Below are positions 1 through 11,359 of a stretch of DNA of 64,000 bases, piece after piece; within the stretch, counting starts at the first letter, position 1, and the number at the start of each line of letters is the position of its first letter. The position numbers and the translations under genes were made by a program. Below the pieces are notes generated by a model. It saw only the letters and a program-made list of their open reading frames with translations, did no database searches and was not told the origin of the DNA. Origin of the DNA: Voacanga thouarsii (taxonomy: Eukaryota; Streptophyta; Magnoliopsida; Gentianales; Apocynaceae); NCBI GenBank assembly GCA_026120185.1, contig JANUWF010001481.1, forward strand, positions 749,001 to 813,000, in the 5' to 3' direction.

Positions 1-1530
1 AGGTTTTTAGCTAGAGAGGAAGAGAATAATCTGATTTTGTTAGAAATTCAAATCGAGGAAATTGGGGAGGGGTTTAAGGTATAGGATAAGCTAATGGTGT
101 TTAATTGATGGAGGTTTCTTTGTTCTTCAATGGTGCCGGCTGGACTGCTCAATCTTATGGCAAGGAAATGAGGGCTGTTCAGGCTATAAGGCTGGCTGAA
201 ATTCAGTGGTTAATGACAGAGAAATTTCTAGTTTAGTAGCTTAATACAAGAGTGTTTTCGTGGAGAAAAATACTGGGATTTTTTTTTAAGTTCAAATGTG
301 TTTTGGATAGAGTGATCTTAGGAGATTTTTGAGGTGTGATTATGGAGTCCAAATATTCAAGGTAAGTTGTGAGGTTAATGGTGTTCAGTTCATGGCTGAA
401 CAAGGTCCATTTTACAGAGGTTTGAAGGTGGTTTTTTGGTCTAGGCCTAAGGAGACAAAGCTGGGCATTTTCTGGTTTCAAGTTGTTCAAAGGTTTGAAA
501 GTTTGCTGAATTTTTTGTGCAGAATTTCTGCATTTCTTCAGCCCGGTTTGCAGATGTTTTTGAGGGGTGTTTGAGGGTCTTTTAAGGATGGCTCCTAGCC
601 TTCTTTCTGGAGGAAAAACAGAGGAGTTTTTCTACATTGATAATAAGAAAAACAGCTTCAATTTCAGCTTGGTGTGAAAGGAAATTGCACAGAAATTTTT
701 CTGGTTTTGTGCAGTGTTATGCAGTCCAAATTTTGCACTGAAATTCCAGTCTTCGAGCTACATGAATTGGTCATTTTTCTGGCAGCAAATGAACAAGAAA
801 ACTGGTTGAGTTTTTTGAAAGCTAGACTGCTCAAAATTCTAGAAAATTTCCAAATGTTCTTCAACAAGAACATGAACAACATGAAGATGAGTTAAAAGGT
901 TCTACCATGGTGATTGATTTCCCTTGGGAACCCTTCCTAACTTCTCTCCTATTTTCGGTCTAAGAAATCATCATAGATTTTTCTGGAATTAAACGATGAG
1001 ACTTGATGAATTTTGAATAATTTAAATTATGCAGATGTTAGGACAAAGCTAAATGTAATAAAAAGGACAAGAATTCTTCTAGAATTCTTTTTAGGACATG
1101 ATGATAAGATTAAGACATTCCCTTCATATCTCTCCTATGACAACATTCCTATCTTTAAGGAATGTAAGAAAATCATTCAAACATACCAAGATAATCATGA
1201 ATTAAACTTAAATGATGGGATTTAAACTCATGACCTTAGAGATTAAATCACAAAGCTCTAACCATTTAACCACAACAACTCTTGTTCTTATTTTATCACC
1301 TAAATATTCTTCTTATTTAATCCTCAGGCCATCCTCCTAATTTGACCTCAAGCAAAATTACTGTTTTACCCTTCATACTCAATAAGCATAACTAAGTCTT
1401 TTAACTTAGAAACCATAATTCTAAAGGACATAAAATCATTCAAAAATATATTTTTTTATGTAGAATAATATGATAGGCATCCTGACCCCCCCCTCTTTAC
1501 TCTATGGTTGGCTTTAGGTGGGGTTTCACA
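1..1530 (-). mobile_element. LTR-B family gypsy LTR, 5' part, cut by the window edge
   Basis: Read on the minus strand, this block starts at position 1530 with TGTGAAACCCCACCTAAAG. That resembles the start of the 3' LTR at 23775 (TGTAAAGCCCCACCTAAG) and of the copy ending at 61820 (TGTAATACTCCGCC). It shares with both a tRNA-like module about 250 bp inside the LTR. No coding frame is recognisable. The LTR continues beyond the left edge of the window, so its 3' end and any internal region are not visible. Orientation and family are inferred from these shared sequences. Confidence 0.6.
1214..1279 (-). other. tRNA-like module inside LTR-B (copy 1)
   Basis: On the minus strand this contains TGGTTAGAGCTT, like the A box and D-arm of a tRNA, and 30 to 40 bases later GAGTTTAAATCCC, like a B box and T-arm. 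It lies about 250 bp from the LTR start, as in the copies at 24021 and 61496. It is probably not a functional tRNA gene, because acceptor pairing is poor. Confidence 0.5.
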
Positions 1531-2159
1531 AAAAGCGTGTCCAATAGGACTTTATTCCGTCCTACAAAAGAAACCACAAATAAAAGCACAAAGAAAATAA
1601 TAAGAAATGAAAGACACACTTAAATAAAAGAAAACAAACTAAAAATCCTAAGAAAGCAAATAAAGACACGACTCACTCCCCCACACTAAAGATGGAAAAT
1701 ATTTTCCTTGTTACTAGGGGAAATAACTCCTAACTGAAGGCATGGAAATGGAAAACACAGGGCACGCAGCGGAAGTGAAAACAAAACAAAACTGGAAAAA
1801 CTCAAGAACATGGGAACCGAACAGAGCTGGCGCCGGCTCTTACAACCCTAGTAGGCGCCGGTCGTGCTCTGCACGGATTCCAAGGTTTAAAAAAATAACT
1901 CTTTTTCCTCATTCTAAGAATTGGCTGGACCAAAATATGTGCAACCAGGGTAGGTGTGGTGGTGCAAACCTCTTGTGCGCTTCCTACAAGTCTCCTACTC
2001 CGTCTTTGCATGTAGGTGAATGCCAAACTCTCAGTCTTCTATTATATGGCCTGCCTAATTCAGTTTGGTGAACAACTTACAAGGGTAGGGAACTTTCTTG
2101 GAGAGAGAGAGAGAGAGAGAGAGACGTTTGGCAATTTTTTCACACAAAGAAGAGGCCGT
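1531..2159. other. Gene-free spacer with gypsy 3'-end remnants
   Basis: There is no credible gene here. Around 1670-1700 the minus strand reads TTTAGTGTGGGGGAGTGAG, like the motif that follows pol in Athila/Tat elements and resembling one at 34777-34812. Two GGCGCC palindromes lie at 1829-1834 and 1854-1859, spaced 25 bp. The open frames of 70 to 110 codons on either strand look accidental. Confidence 0.4.
2101..2124. repeat. (GA)12 microsatellite
   Basis: Twelve uninterrupted GA dinucleotides, just before the start of a diverged copia LTR. Confidence 0.95.
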
Positions 2160-3550
2160 CTAAAAAATCACGTTATATCCAATCCTCCTGTTTAACCTAA
2201 ATAAAAACCCTAGGTTAAACTGGATTGGGCCATTCGACTCTTAGTTTAATCTTTTGGGCTTAATTAATTATTCTAATTAGAACCAAATAAATGGCCCAAT
2301 TAATAATTAATTTTCTAGCCCAAATAAACTAGTCCAATTAACAGGCTTATATTAGTTTCGTCCCAGGTTAATCATTAATTATTCAAACTGGGCTAAAGTC
2401 CTGAATAATTAATTAACCCACCAAACTAATTTAATTAATTCTATATCTCCATGGACCTTTATTTTATTCTAGCCCAACAATTAAATAGACTACTTAAATA
2501 AAATAAATTTCATTTAATTTAAGATCAATTCCTTAGCCTGTATTTAATTAGGACTCACAGTCTATACTGGAGACTAAACGACATACCGCCTTGGCTACTA
2601 AAATGACCAAAATACCCTTGCCATATAAATAGTTGTATTTTGCATTTTAAATATTTCCTAATATCACCATAAGGCAATATTGACCCCAAGGACAATGCTG
2701 CATTAGCAAAGTCTCTGACCTATAGGTGTAATGACTAAAATACCCTTCTATACATCACCATACATTTAGAGAGGAAGAAGTGTTCTAATACCTTTCTAAA
2801 TGACATCTACCATCCTTAGGCCTCTAGTCCAATGATCCACGACTTCCTGGATTGTTTCTGCTTTCCAAGGAAGCTACCCTAAAGCAAACATCCAAGTCAT
2901 ATTTCCCAGGGCCCTGGATATTTAGATCATTCAGACAACCACAAGAGGCGATATAGTATAGAAACTATCTTGTACAAGTCTGTTTTAACTAATTAGTCAC
3001 ACATACTCAACGTGCAGGTATATTGGCCCTACAATAGAACCTCAACTATAGCATATCAAAGTATATGCTTCCAGCTTCATCAGACCACTAACTCATATTC
3101 AAGTCGTAGAGTACTAGTCCACGCTGTAACGGTAGTAGTCTAAGTTTCTACCATATAGTACTTTAAGAAACCACTACTACAGGTCCTGTTTTATGTATTC
3201 GAAATATGCTTATGTCATGAAGTGAGTGGACTACTCACTGGCTAAAGGTAAGCCATTCCCCATTTAGAATTCACAACATAATAAGCTAGACATAATGAGA
3301 TTCCCATTCATCATCCTTTTTAGCTCTCAGTGTATTATATGATGGTTCACGAGGAATATTCTCTTAAAGAATATAGAGCTTCTTTTCTTGCTTAAGAACA
3401 ATTCTTAAGTTATGTGCCCAATCAAGAAAATTAGTCCTACTTAGCTTATCTTTCTCACGCACAAATCACAATGAGTTATTCCAATTGTTTTTTGTCATTA
3501 TCTACATAGAATAATATGCAAATCAATTAATTTTTTGGCTTTAATGAAAA
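2160..3550 (-). mobile_element. Diverged copia LTR related to LTR-D
   Basis: This follows the same order of blocks as the minus-strand LTR at 51493-53533: an AATTAATT-rich tract with GGGCC, the TATATAAATAG block, the paragraph around the CCAGGGCCCTGG-like palindrome, and the CAAGTCGTAGAGTACTAGTCC block near 3100. Identity is visibly lower than among the other D copies, and the last 250 bp are hard to align. It ends near a CTCCCACTA string at 3547, like the complement of a copia polypurine tract. No target duplication was found. It is an old insertion, a solo LTR or a truncated copy. Confidence 0.6.
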
Positions 3551-3940
3551 CTCCCACTAAAAGCTTTTAAACTTTTAAAACATCGACATTTTGATGTTTC
3601 TTAGTGGGTAAAAACCTTTTTTTATTTTATAGTAATCATAAGTAAGCTTTGGCTTCAATCATACAATTAAATAAAACTTAGATTTAATGAGATTGGCATC
3701 AAATATCTCGGCTATAAAATCTCATATAATGCCTAAGGCCCAAAACCATTTTGATAGCTTAGTTAAGTCAAACCACATAAAATATATGGAAAACTATTTT
3801 CCATCTTATCTCACTATGATAGTCAAAAGCATCCTACTTTGGTAGGAATAACAATATGACGATCCAAGTAATGACAAGTGTTTAATTTTGGAAGGCACCT
3901 TAAAAATTAATTTTTATATTTTTAAAACCTTTGGTGGTAG
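3551..3940. other. Gene-free stretch, 3' part duplicated at 13.45 kb
   Basis: No gene is visible. From 3825 onward the sequence matches 13451 onward, and the match continues without a break into the LTR-C fragment that begins at 3941. The first 270 bp are AT-rich and unassigned; they could be the inner edge of a lost copia. Confidence 0.45.
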
Positions 3941-5566
3941 TGTAACACCCCTACTAAAGATAATAGTGGAAGCATATCAACACCGGGTGTCGCCCTTTCT
4001 AGTTTCCAAACAATGGGTCTTTATAACAAAAACAATGGCGTATACAAGGTCCAGACTCATACAATATCCCATACTATGGCCACACATATACATATATTAG
4101 AGAATCTGATACATGCCATCCCAAACTACAATAGCAATAAGTACATAATCAAAAGGGGAGTCGTCCTGACATATACTATTGACACTATGGTATTGTCCTT
4201 CTATCCATAGATCCGATTAATTTTGGATCCTACAAAAGGGTAAGATAAAGACACGTGTGAGTGGTAAATAACCCAGTGAGTCTCGTGTGTGCTAGTGCTT
4301 TAGTAAAGAAACAGAGTACATAAAACTTTTGTGGGGAAAGCATTTTGTTTGTACACTGGAAATAATTCCAAAACTCTCTCAGAAAGAGTTTATTCATAAC
4401 TCAATCATTTTTTGAAAACTATATTTCAATTTCAAATCATTGCCCTAATTTCCAAACCACAGGCATTTCTCCAACAGAAGGTCAACCTGCATGCAAAGCT
4501 CGCAGTATTTGCCTTCGGCGCCACGTATCACTATACTGAGACTGCAACCTGCAGTACTCAATCCATCCGTTGCCAAAAATGTACACCAACTTGCACGTAT
4601 AATTGTACTTAGACAGCAACCTCCAGTACTCAATCCGTGTGTCATTGAAAAATAAGTACACCATAGCATACTATAATCAACACGTGCACGCAGAACACTA
4701 AATCTTTTACTTGCTACCGTAAGCCAAGGGTTCCTATCCTAATGTTAATCACTATCGAGGTAGCAAGAGGTCAAACAACACCAGGTGTCTAGCCCAACCC
4801 GTGAACAACCTAAGTCACAAAGTGCACACAATGCACGACAATTACCATGCACTAGACAACTAGCCGGGACGACTCATCTCAATATTTTGTCGCCCTGTTT
4901 GGAGTAAGACAATCCCCGTAACCGATCGGGTTACTTAGAGTCGTCTATCTCTAACATGAGCTAGTATAAAGATCAAAGTCCTTGTTGAGTACTCAACGTT
5001 ACCAATACCAATCCCTTTAGACTTATCAAGCCAGATGGTTATTTGATCCCGCAGGATTTTCAAAGCAAACATCTTTAAGCATATAGCATTTTTTAGAATT
5101 TGATCCCACTGACTTACAAGTTAGATTATAATTCCCTAGGCTCCGTGAGGCTAATCAATTGATTCCATAGGCACATTAGGCTAATAAAATAATTTTTGGG
5201 ATCAAAATGTCATTTTTCAAAAGTCAATCTCATCACGAAATATCATTTTCCAAAACCATGTCAAAACAGGGTAAAGAGTTCTTTTCACACTTCAAAATAA
5301 GTTTCCAAGAGTACTTGGGTCATTTTGCTAGTACTTGATCACAACAGTCATTTCTAAGGGCATTCGAGTCATTTTACCCATACACGATTCCAAAAGACTT
5401 TCTGAGGGTATTCGTGTCATTTTATCCTTACCCAATTTGAAAAGTGTTCACAAGAGTTCCAATAAGGATATTTCAGTCGTTTATTGAATACCTTGTGAAG
5501 GATATTTCACATGTGAGTGTATGGGTAAAATGGGTAAGGATAAATGGGTAAGTCGTTCCAATAAGG
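3941..5566 (-). mobile_element. LTR-C family gypsy LTR fragment
   Basis: It begins TGTAACACCCC, the complement of a gypsy LTR 3' end, followed by GTGTCGCCC and GGGTCTTTATAAC blocks shared with 11178, 13567 and 15424. The part from about 4250 to 4690 is closely similar to 15700-16060. Repeated phrases with GTCATTTTACCC near 5350-5430 resemble 17440. The right end runs into a broken gypsy pol frame at about 5567, and no intact LTR start is present. Open frames of 60 to 75 codons at 4412-4669 are LTR noise. Confidence 0.55.
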
Positions 5567-5575
5567 ATATTTCAC
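5454..5575. repeat. Two copies of a 19-bp direct repeat 100 bp apart
   Basis: GTTCCAATAAGGATATTTCA occurs at about 5455-5474 and again at about 5555-5574, bracketing the junction between LTR-C and the gypsy E pol remnant. It may be a duplication made when the two were joined. Confidence 0.6.
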
Positions 5576-6699
5576 ATGGTCTTAGGCTCTCTTTCACATG
5601 TCCCTTCTCAAGTAATGCTTCTACTTCCTTTTGCAATTCTTTGAACTTCTTCGTGTTACTTCTATACGCCGGTCGGTTGGGGATGACGGCTCCGGGCACA
5701 AAGTTGATTTGATGCTTAATCCCTCTGATAGGTGGTAGTCCTCCGGGCACTTCTTTTGAAAAAACGTCTTCAAATTCTTGAAGAATAGCTGCAATTTCAT
5801 TAGGTAAAGGCAATGTAGATTCATTAGTAGAAACAAAAGAACCTTTGCATAAAAGAAGAACAACTGGTTCCTTAGCTTCTATAGCCTCTATGACCTTACT
5901 TTCTTTTGCAAAGAAATTCACTCTTCTTTTACCTTCTCTTTCTTGTCCTTGCTCACTCCTATCCTTGATCATCAAAGGTACTTGTTTGTCTATCCTCTCT
6001 CTCAACTCTTTTTCTCTCCTCTCTTGTTCTTTCCTCTCAATTTCTTGTTTTTGTTTAGCATCTTGCACTCCCTTTTTCTTTTCTTTCTCCTTCATGATTC
6101 TTTGATCTTTGTTCACCTCACTAGAAGCCATGGGGGTGAGGGTAAACTTAGTTCCCTCATTGAGCAGGGAATAAGTATTCTTCCTCCCATCATGCTTTAC
6201 ATGCCTATTGTATTGCCAATGCCTCCCTAGGAGCAAGTGATCTCTACTTGCATGGGTACCACATCACATCGCACATCATCCTTATACTTTCCCATCTCAA
6301 AAGACACCAAAGCTTATTTGTTTACTCTCATTTCCCAGCTATTGTTCAACCATTGCAATTTGTAGGGCTTGGGGTGTTTAATCCAACTCATGTCCAATTC
6401 CTCAACTAAGTTTGCACTACACGTTAGTGCAACTCCCACTATCCACAATGACACTACAAGGAGTCTCGTTGATTAGACACCTAGTGTAGAAAATGTTCTC
6501 TCTTTGTTGGCGATCTTGATCTTCAATAGCTTGTGAATTTAATGACCTTCTTGCGACTCCCACTAAAGAGTATTCTTGACCAAAAACTTCCCCTTTAACA
6601 CTTTGCTCATCCCCATTTCCTTCTTGGTCTCCTTGGTACCTTTCTCCCTCTTCTTCTTCATCGGTAGAAACCTCACCATAAGGATTAGTATACATCGTT
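5567..6699 (-). pseudogene. pol: Gypsy E protease and start of reverse transcriptase (broken)
   Basis: On the minus strand a protease start is seen at about 6420-6470 (CSVIVDSGSCTNV, with the catalytic Asp in DSG). It is followed by a GRHWQYNRHVKHDG-like block at 6236, a strongly charged K/E/R-rich linker (about 5950-6120) that looks coiled-coil, and the reverse transcriptase entry EDVFSKEVPGGLPPIRGIKH. The frame then reaches GHVKESLRPC and stops resembling a polymerase at about 5567, so palm, RNase H and integrase are missing. At least two frame interruptions occur (near 6417 and 6236). In the family this polyprotein would process and reverse transcribe the element RNA; this copy cannot. Confidence 0.75.
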
Positions 6700-8009
6700 C
6701 TCTTACTTGGACACTCATGGGAAGTATGTCCATATCCAGGGCACTTAAAACACTTAATGTCCCTATTCCTTTATGGCCTCTCCATAGCTTTTCCCTTGTC
6801 TTTGTTTCAACCTTCCCTAGGTTTCCAATCCTCCCTAGGCTTCCAATTCTTTCTAGGTTTCCAAGCCTCCCTTGGTTTGTTGAAGTCCCTTTGGAATAGC
6901 TTAGGGACTTCATCCTTCTTAATTGGCACCTTGCTAGTAGTGTTGGGATTTGGAAGTGGTGGTCTAATAAATGCCCCCATCTTTAATTGCCTTTCAATCT
7001 TCATAGCGGCATGTACTATATCCTCTATTCGTTCATAGGGGTGCAATTCTACCAAATTGGCAACTTCCCTATTTAATCCTCTTAAGAACCTTGCCCTCGT
7101 TGCTCTAGGATTCTCATTAATTTGAGCTCTCATCAACATTACTTCTATTTCTTTATGGTAATCTTCCACACTATTGTTCCCTTGTTTAAGTGATTAGAGC
7201 CTTTGGTAAAGATCATTGTAGCAATGGTGTGGTATAAACCTTGCCCTCCTAATATCTTTCAATAAATTCCAACTAGCCACGATTTCTACTCTGATTGGTC
7301 TCCTTTGTGCACTAACTTACTCCCATCAAACTAAAGCATACTCCGAAAAATCCCAAAATAGCCAACCTCACATTTGACCTCTCTCTATAGGTATAACTTT
7401 CTAGGAAGATCTTCATCTTGTTTTCCAACTCGAAATATGCTTCGAGGTCTCTCTTGCCATAGAATGTGCGCACTTTTAATTTGATGTAGTTCAACTCCAT
7501 CTCCTCTTCATTTCCTTCTCTACTACCTCCTCTATTGCCTCATCCTTTATTGTGTTCCCCAAAGGATTCAACTTGTTCCCTCTCATACCATTCATTAATT
7601 CCCTCAAACTCTCCTTCTAACCCCCTTAGGTTATTCCCACCATTCCTTCCTTGACCTCTACCTTGTCCTCCTCTCATACCATGTCTTCCCCCTCTCATAG
7701 GAGCTTGTTAGAATCCTCTGATAGAGTGCTCATCCCATCTTCCCCTTGTTGGGCATTTAACAAAGGAGTATGGGTATCACCATCCCTCATCCTAGGGCTA
7801 GGTACTTCAAATCTCTCTTGGCCTCTCCTTTGTGCGACAGTAGAAGATTGCCCAAGATGATTTATCAATTCCCTTGTCATGTTTTGAAACTCACTTTGTA
7901 TAGTCCTCATCATAGCTTGCAAGTTATCACGTAAAACCCTAGCATCAATTTGTTCTTCTTGAGGTCTACTAGGTCCACTTGGGGTTAGACCTAGAGAACT
8001 CTTGATCAT
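6700..8009 (-). pseudogene. gag: Gypsy E gag remnant
   Basis: On the minus strand the likely start is at 8009 (MIKSSLGLTPSGPSRPQ). Blocks follow that are typical of plant gypsy gag: a Gln-rich N-terminal part to 7695, a YGKRDLEAYFELENKMK segment near 7440 from the capsid region, ARFLRGLNREVANLVELHPY near 7080, and a zinc knuckle CFKCPGYGHTSHEC at 6711-6752. The capsid part is split over at least three frames, so no full protein can be made. A proline/lysine/tryptophan-rich run with three to four WKPR repeats lies between the capsid and the knuckle. Gag would form the virus-like particle and bind RNA. Confidence 0.8.
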
Positions 8010-9076
8010 GGGCTATAGTGGTGGAATATTTACTTATTTATACCTACAAAACAAAAGAGATTAGAGAGAAAAATAGATCATCACTTCGCTTCCTTGCGTG
8101 TTGGCTGTCAAAGGTTGGTCACTCCATTCTCGTGTTTGCTCTCTTAAGCTTTTTTAGTAATAGTCTCACCTTCTTGTCTTTTTCTCAATACTCAAGCCTT
8201 CTTGTTCAATCCCAATTCTCCCTAATAGCTAAATATTTAGTCCAACTTAGTGAATCACACAAATCAATGGATTTTTTCAATTAGGGGGTCTTAGGAGAAT
8301 TTCAACAAACACTTTTTGGGCACCTCAAGTAATCAAGTTTTAATCAAGAATTTCAAGAAATATGGACTCAATCAACACAAGAACAAATACTTGATGCACA
8401 AAGAAACACTTCTAAACAAGAAACAAACAAGAGTTATCAAGAACAAAGAAACAAGAACAACTAGAACTAGGATTATGAAGGACAAGATGATCACAAGTGT
8501 GCACTAGTAAAGTTGAGTTCAATGAGCATGGAATTCAATAATAGAGTGATATACTAAGTCCAAAAATCCCAAGGAATAAAAATCAAGAATCAAAGTTCCC
8601 AACTATAGCCAAAAGCATTCTCATGAAACATTTATCAAATACCTTGGCTATAATCCCGTCACTTAAGAACAACCAACATTTTCACCTATATTTAAGCTAA
8701 TTTTCACCACAAACACAAGAAAAATTTGTTCCCAAGTATTATTTTAACATCAAGAAGCAATTTCCCCAAAGAAAAATCAAGATATAACAAAGATTTCATG
8801 ACCTTTTTGGCAACAAAGGAAAACAAGAACAAATAGAATAGAGAAAATAGGCACCCAAGTAATAGAATTCAAACAAACCTTAGAAGAGCAAATCAACTAA
8901 GACCCATTCAAGAAACCACATTGGATTATCCAAAAATTTTATAGACTCATTCATAAGGAGGACTAAACCTTAAGTATGGTCTTGAACAAAATGAACAAGA
9001 AGGCTAGGGCCTCTCAAGATTCTCTCTTCAAATTTGAATAAAAAATGTGAATTATCTTGTCAAATCACTAATAGTT

Positions 9077-9086
9077 GTATTTATAC
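9077..9086 (-). promoter_or_regulatory. TATA box of LTR-E
   Basis: The minus strand reads GTATAAATAC. It faces the gag remnant and lies about 140 to 250 bp downstream of the palindrome pairs at 9228-9331. Confidence 0.5.
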
Positions 9087-9227
9087 TACCCTAACCCTAG
9101 TTAAGTAATCCCTGAGGTTCTAATACAATTTAGGGTCTTAATAAGTCTTTACAAATATTTGAAATGGAGTAAAACCGGAGAAAACATAAAAAATGCAAGG
9201 TAGCAATCGGCTACTTGGGATGGAGCC

Positions 9228-9331
9228 AGCGCCGGCTAGGGCTTCTACAGCCGGCGCGGTTGCGCACTGCTTCTGAGCCTTGTTGTGCAAGTTGAAGCCG
9301 GCGCCGAATTCGGTTGCTTGGGGTCAGCACC
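9228..9331. repeat. Two GGCGCC-type palindrome pairs in LTR-E
   Basis: Palindrome-like hexamers at 9228 and 9253 are 25 bp apart, and those at 9300 and 9326 are 26 bp apart. All lie in the presumed U3, upstream of the minus-strand TATA box. Confidence 0.7.
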
Positions 9332-9465
9332 GACCGTCCACTAGAAGTCCCATTTTCGATCAAATTTCGTCCGTCTTTGATGCTTGCTTGAGTTTTTGTT
9401 GTGGTCCTTCTTGGATAGTCATCAAAATGAACTCTTGGCTAACTTCCTCAACCTACCAACCCTCT

Positions 9466-9620
9466 TCTATCCTCAAGCATGGTTTTATGAGAAATTGAAA
9501 ATCATCTTGAAGCTTCTTGGCCCTAGATCTTGTCATTGGTCCTTGCCCTAACACGACCACGCCTCCCCCTCCTTGATCTTGACTTCCATGATGAAGCGGA
9601 GTCTCATCATTTTGTCCCTA
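9466..9620 (-). pseudogene. pol: C-terminal tail of a gypsy polyprotein
   Basis: The minus strand reads GQGPMTRSRAKKLQDDFQF then LIKPCLRIEEGW and stop. The GPMTRSRAKKLQ phrase is characteristic of the C-terminal end of plant gypsy polyproteins. It stands on the U3 side of LTR-E, where the 3' end of an element belongs, so the LTR here has a pol end on one side and a gag start on the other. At about 9615 it joins a protease fragment of a different element. Confidence 0.55.
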
Positions 9621-11162
9621 TAGCATCAAGAGATGAATTGGCAATAAAGAATGCATAGAACTGGGATCTACCAATATTTTAGCATCATGATTTGAAATAA
9701 GGAGCGTACCTTCCACTACTATGGCATGATTACTCATCTTTTTCAATGCAACCACTCGAATATTTACTTGTAGTTTAGCAGGTCCAGGTCTAGGGTTAGA
9801 AGCTTGTCCTAAATTCTCTCTTTCTAGTCTAATTTTTGCCCTTGATTATTTCTTTCCTGGTCAACACCATCCTCCTTATCCTTTGAGGGTGAGGGTAATT
9901 GAATCTCTTATGCCCTATCTTCCCACAATTAAAGTATCTAAAACAGGATTGTCCTGCAGTCGAGCCTCCCCTCCTTTACATCTTTCCTTTCTTTTGCCAT
10001 CGGGGTCTCCATGTCTTTTCTAACTCATACCCTGAAGTCCACTTCAATTTCTCCTACTCCTATTCTCATTTATTCTAGCAATCTCATTGACTCTAGTGAT
10101 AGCCTTAGCCAACTGTTGAATGATATTAGCCATTTTCTAAAATGTTTGGAACATAGGATTCTCTAAAGTTACAAGATGGGGACCTTCCACGTGCGGTTCC
10201 TCTACAATTGGCTTAGTGTTATTTTGAGTAGTTTACGATGATCGTCCAAAAGTTCATTCAGGAGACATCTGTACAGTTCATACGGTTTTACTGGTAAAAC
10301 GATATAACATAACTCAAGAGCAGGCACAAAAGGGCTATAGTGCACATAGCAAGATCATTACATATTCATTCTCATCAAATGCAAACCCAGTACAAAATTC
10401 GTGTGCCAAACACACAATCATATACCTGGCCGAACTGTACATATCCTACTACATATATCCATATCTCATCTTCCTATTTATTATAATCACTATCTAAAAC
10501 GGGAGGTCTTGAATTAGTAGAAACTGTATAGGACTTAGTTGCATTAAATCCCTCATCTCCATCTACAATAGGGTGCAACCAAGCCAGTATCTCTAGGTCT
10601 ATCTCCAGTTCCTCTTCGAGCTCGAGCATAGGCATCACTACCTCGTGCACTTCCTGATTCCCTCTCGCCTCAACAACCTCCAATCCTGGCATCTCTTCCT
10701 CTAATACTCCCGAAATATCCGCTGCGAATACCTCTTCATCATCCTCAGACAACACTGCACCATCGGGGATACTGTTCTCCTTATCATCATCCTGATGGCA
10801 TGGTTAATATCACCATCAACCTTATCAGAGTCACCACCTATCTTCTCTATTAGACTGTGTGGTGACGATGTCCTTTCAGGAGTAAGTGTCCTCTCCAGAC
10901 TAAGGTCTCACACAAACAGTGTAATAATAGGTACTACCGGGTCAAACGAGCTCCCGGTGAGACGGGGTGCATGACGGCGGCCAGGGTCATGTCCTGTTAT
11001 GATAAAACATCTCGGCACGCCTGTTTGGTAGATCATCCTAATCTTCCCATCATTGCTACACTCATCCATTGGGCGTTTGCCCTTATCAATCCAATCCGTC
11101 ATACCTCTACAATGAAAGGGTTCTATCAAATCCTATGATGATTCCACAGTTCTATAAAACTA
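9621..11162 (-). pseudogene. gag: Leader, gag C-terminus and protease remnant of a B/C-type gypsy
   Basis: Minus strand, starting from a PBS at 11175. An acidic leader frame comes first (10474-10755, rich in E and D, plus 10908-11129), like the short acidic leader frame of the chromovirus at 18523-19009. Then, in several frames, come remnants of the gag C-terminal part (10040-10270), a zinc knuckle with damaged cysteines around 9920-9960 (YFNCGKIGHKRF) and a protease stub at about 9660-9740 (KILVDPSSMHSLL, keeping the catalytic Asp but with DPSS in place of the usual DPGS). Most of the capsid is missing, so this is an internally deleted, dead copy. Confidence 0.6.
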
Positions 11163-11175
11163 GGCTCTGATACCA
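11163..11175 (-). other. Primer-binding site, initiator-Met type
   Basis: The minus strand reads TGGTATCAGAGCC, the classical plant retroelement match to the 3' end of initiator Met tRNA, two bases from the LTR end at 11178. Confidence 0.85.
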
Positions 11176-11177
11176 TT

Positions 11178-11359
11178 TGTAATACCCTTATTAAAGATAA
11201 TAGAAGAAGCATATCAATATCGGGTGTCGCCCAGTCCAGTTTCCCAGACAAGGAGTCTTTATAACGAAAACAACAGAGTATACAAGGTCCATACTCATAT
11301 AATATCCCATATTAATGGCCACACATATACATATGTTATAGAATCTCATACATGCCACC
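11178..11359 (-). mobile_element. 3' end of an LTR-C, minus strand
   Basis: It starts TGTAATACCC next to the PBS and runs in parallel with 3941-4110 and 13567-13740 (blocks GTGTCGCCC, GTCTTTATAAC). It breaks off near 11360, where sequence of the opposite orientation begins. Confidence 0.65.

Larger units (their letters stand above)
8010..9465 (-). mobile_element. LTR and leader of gypsy E
   Basis: This is non-coding and lies between the gag start at 8009 and a pol C-terminal remnant that ends at about 9466. A TATA box on the minus strand and two GGCGCC pairs upstream of it give the usual U3 order. I could not place the exact LTR ends or a PBS; none of the initiator-Met or Asp tRNA PBS types seen elsewhere is present. 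The assignment as LTR plus leader is an inference from position and the TATA box. Confidence 0.45.

Noticed and set aside
1214..1279. Genuine tRNA gene
   Set aside because: Only A- and B-box-like parts are present; acceptor stem pairing and a usable anticodon arm are not convincing, and it repeats with the LTR.
5845..6230. Plus-strand frames rich in Leu, Ser and Phe resembling membrane proteins
   Set aside because: They are the antisense of the charged gypsy E protease/RT linker on the minus strand.
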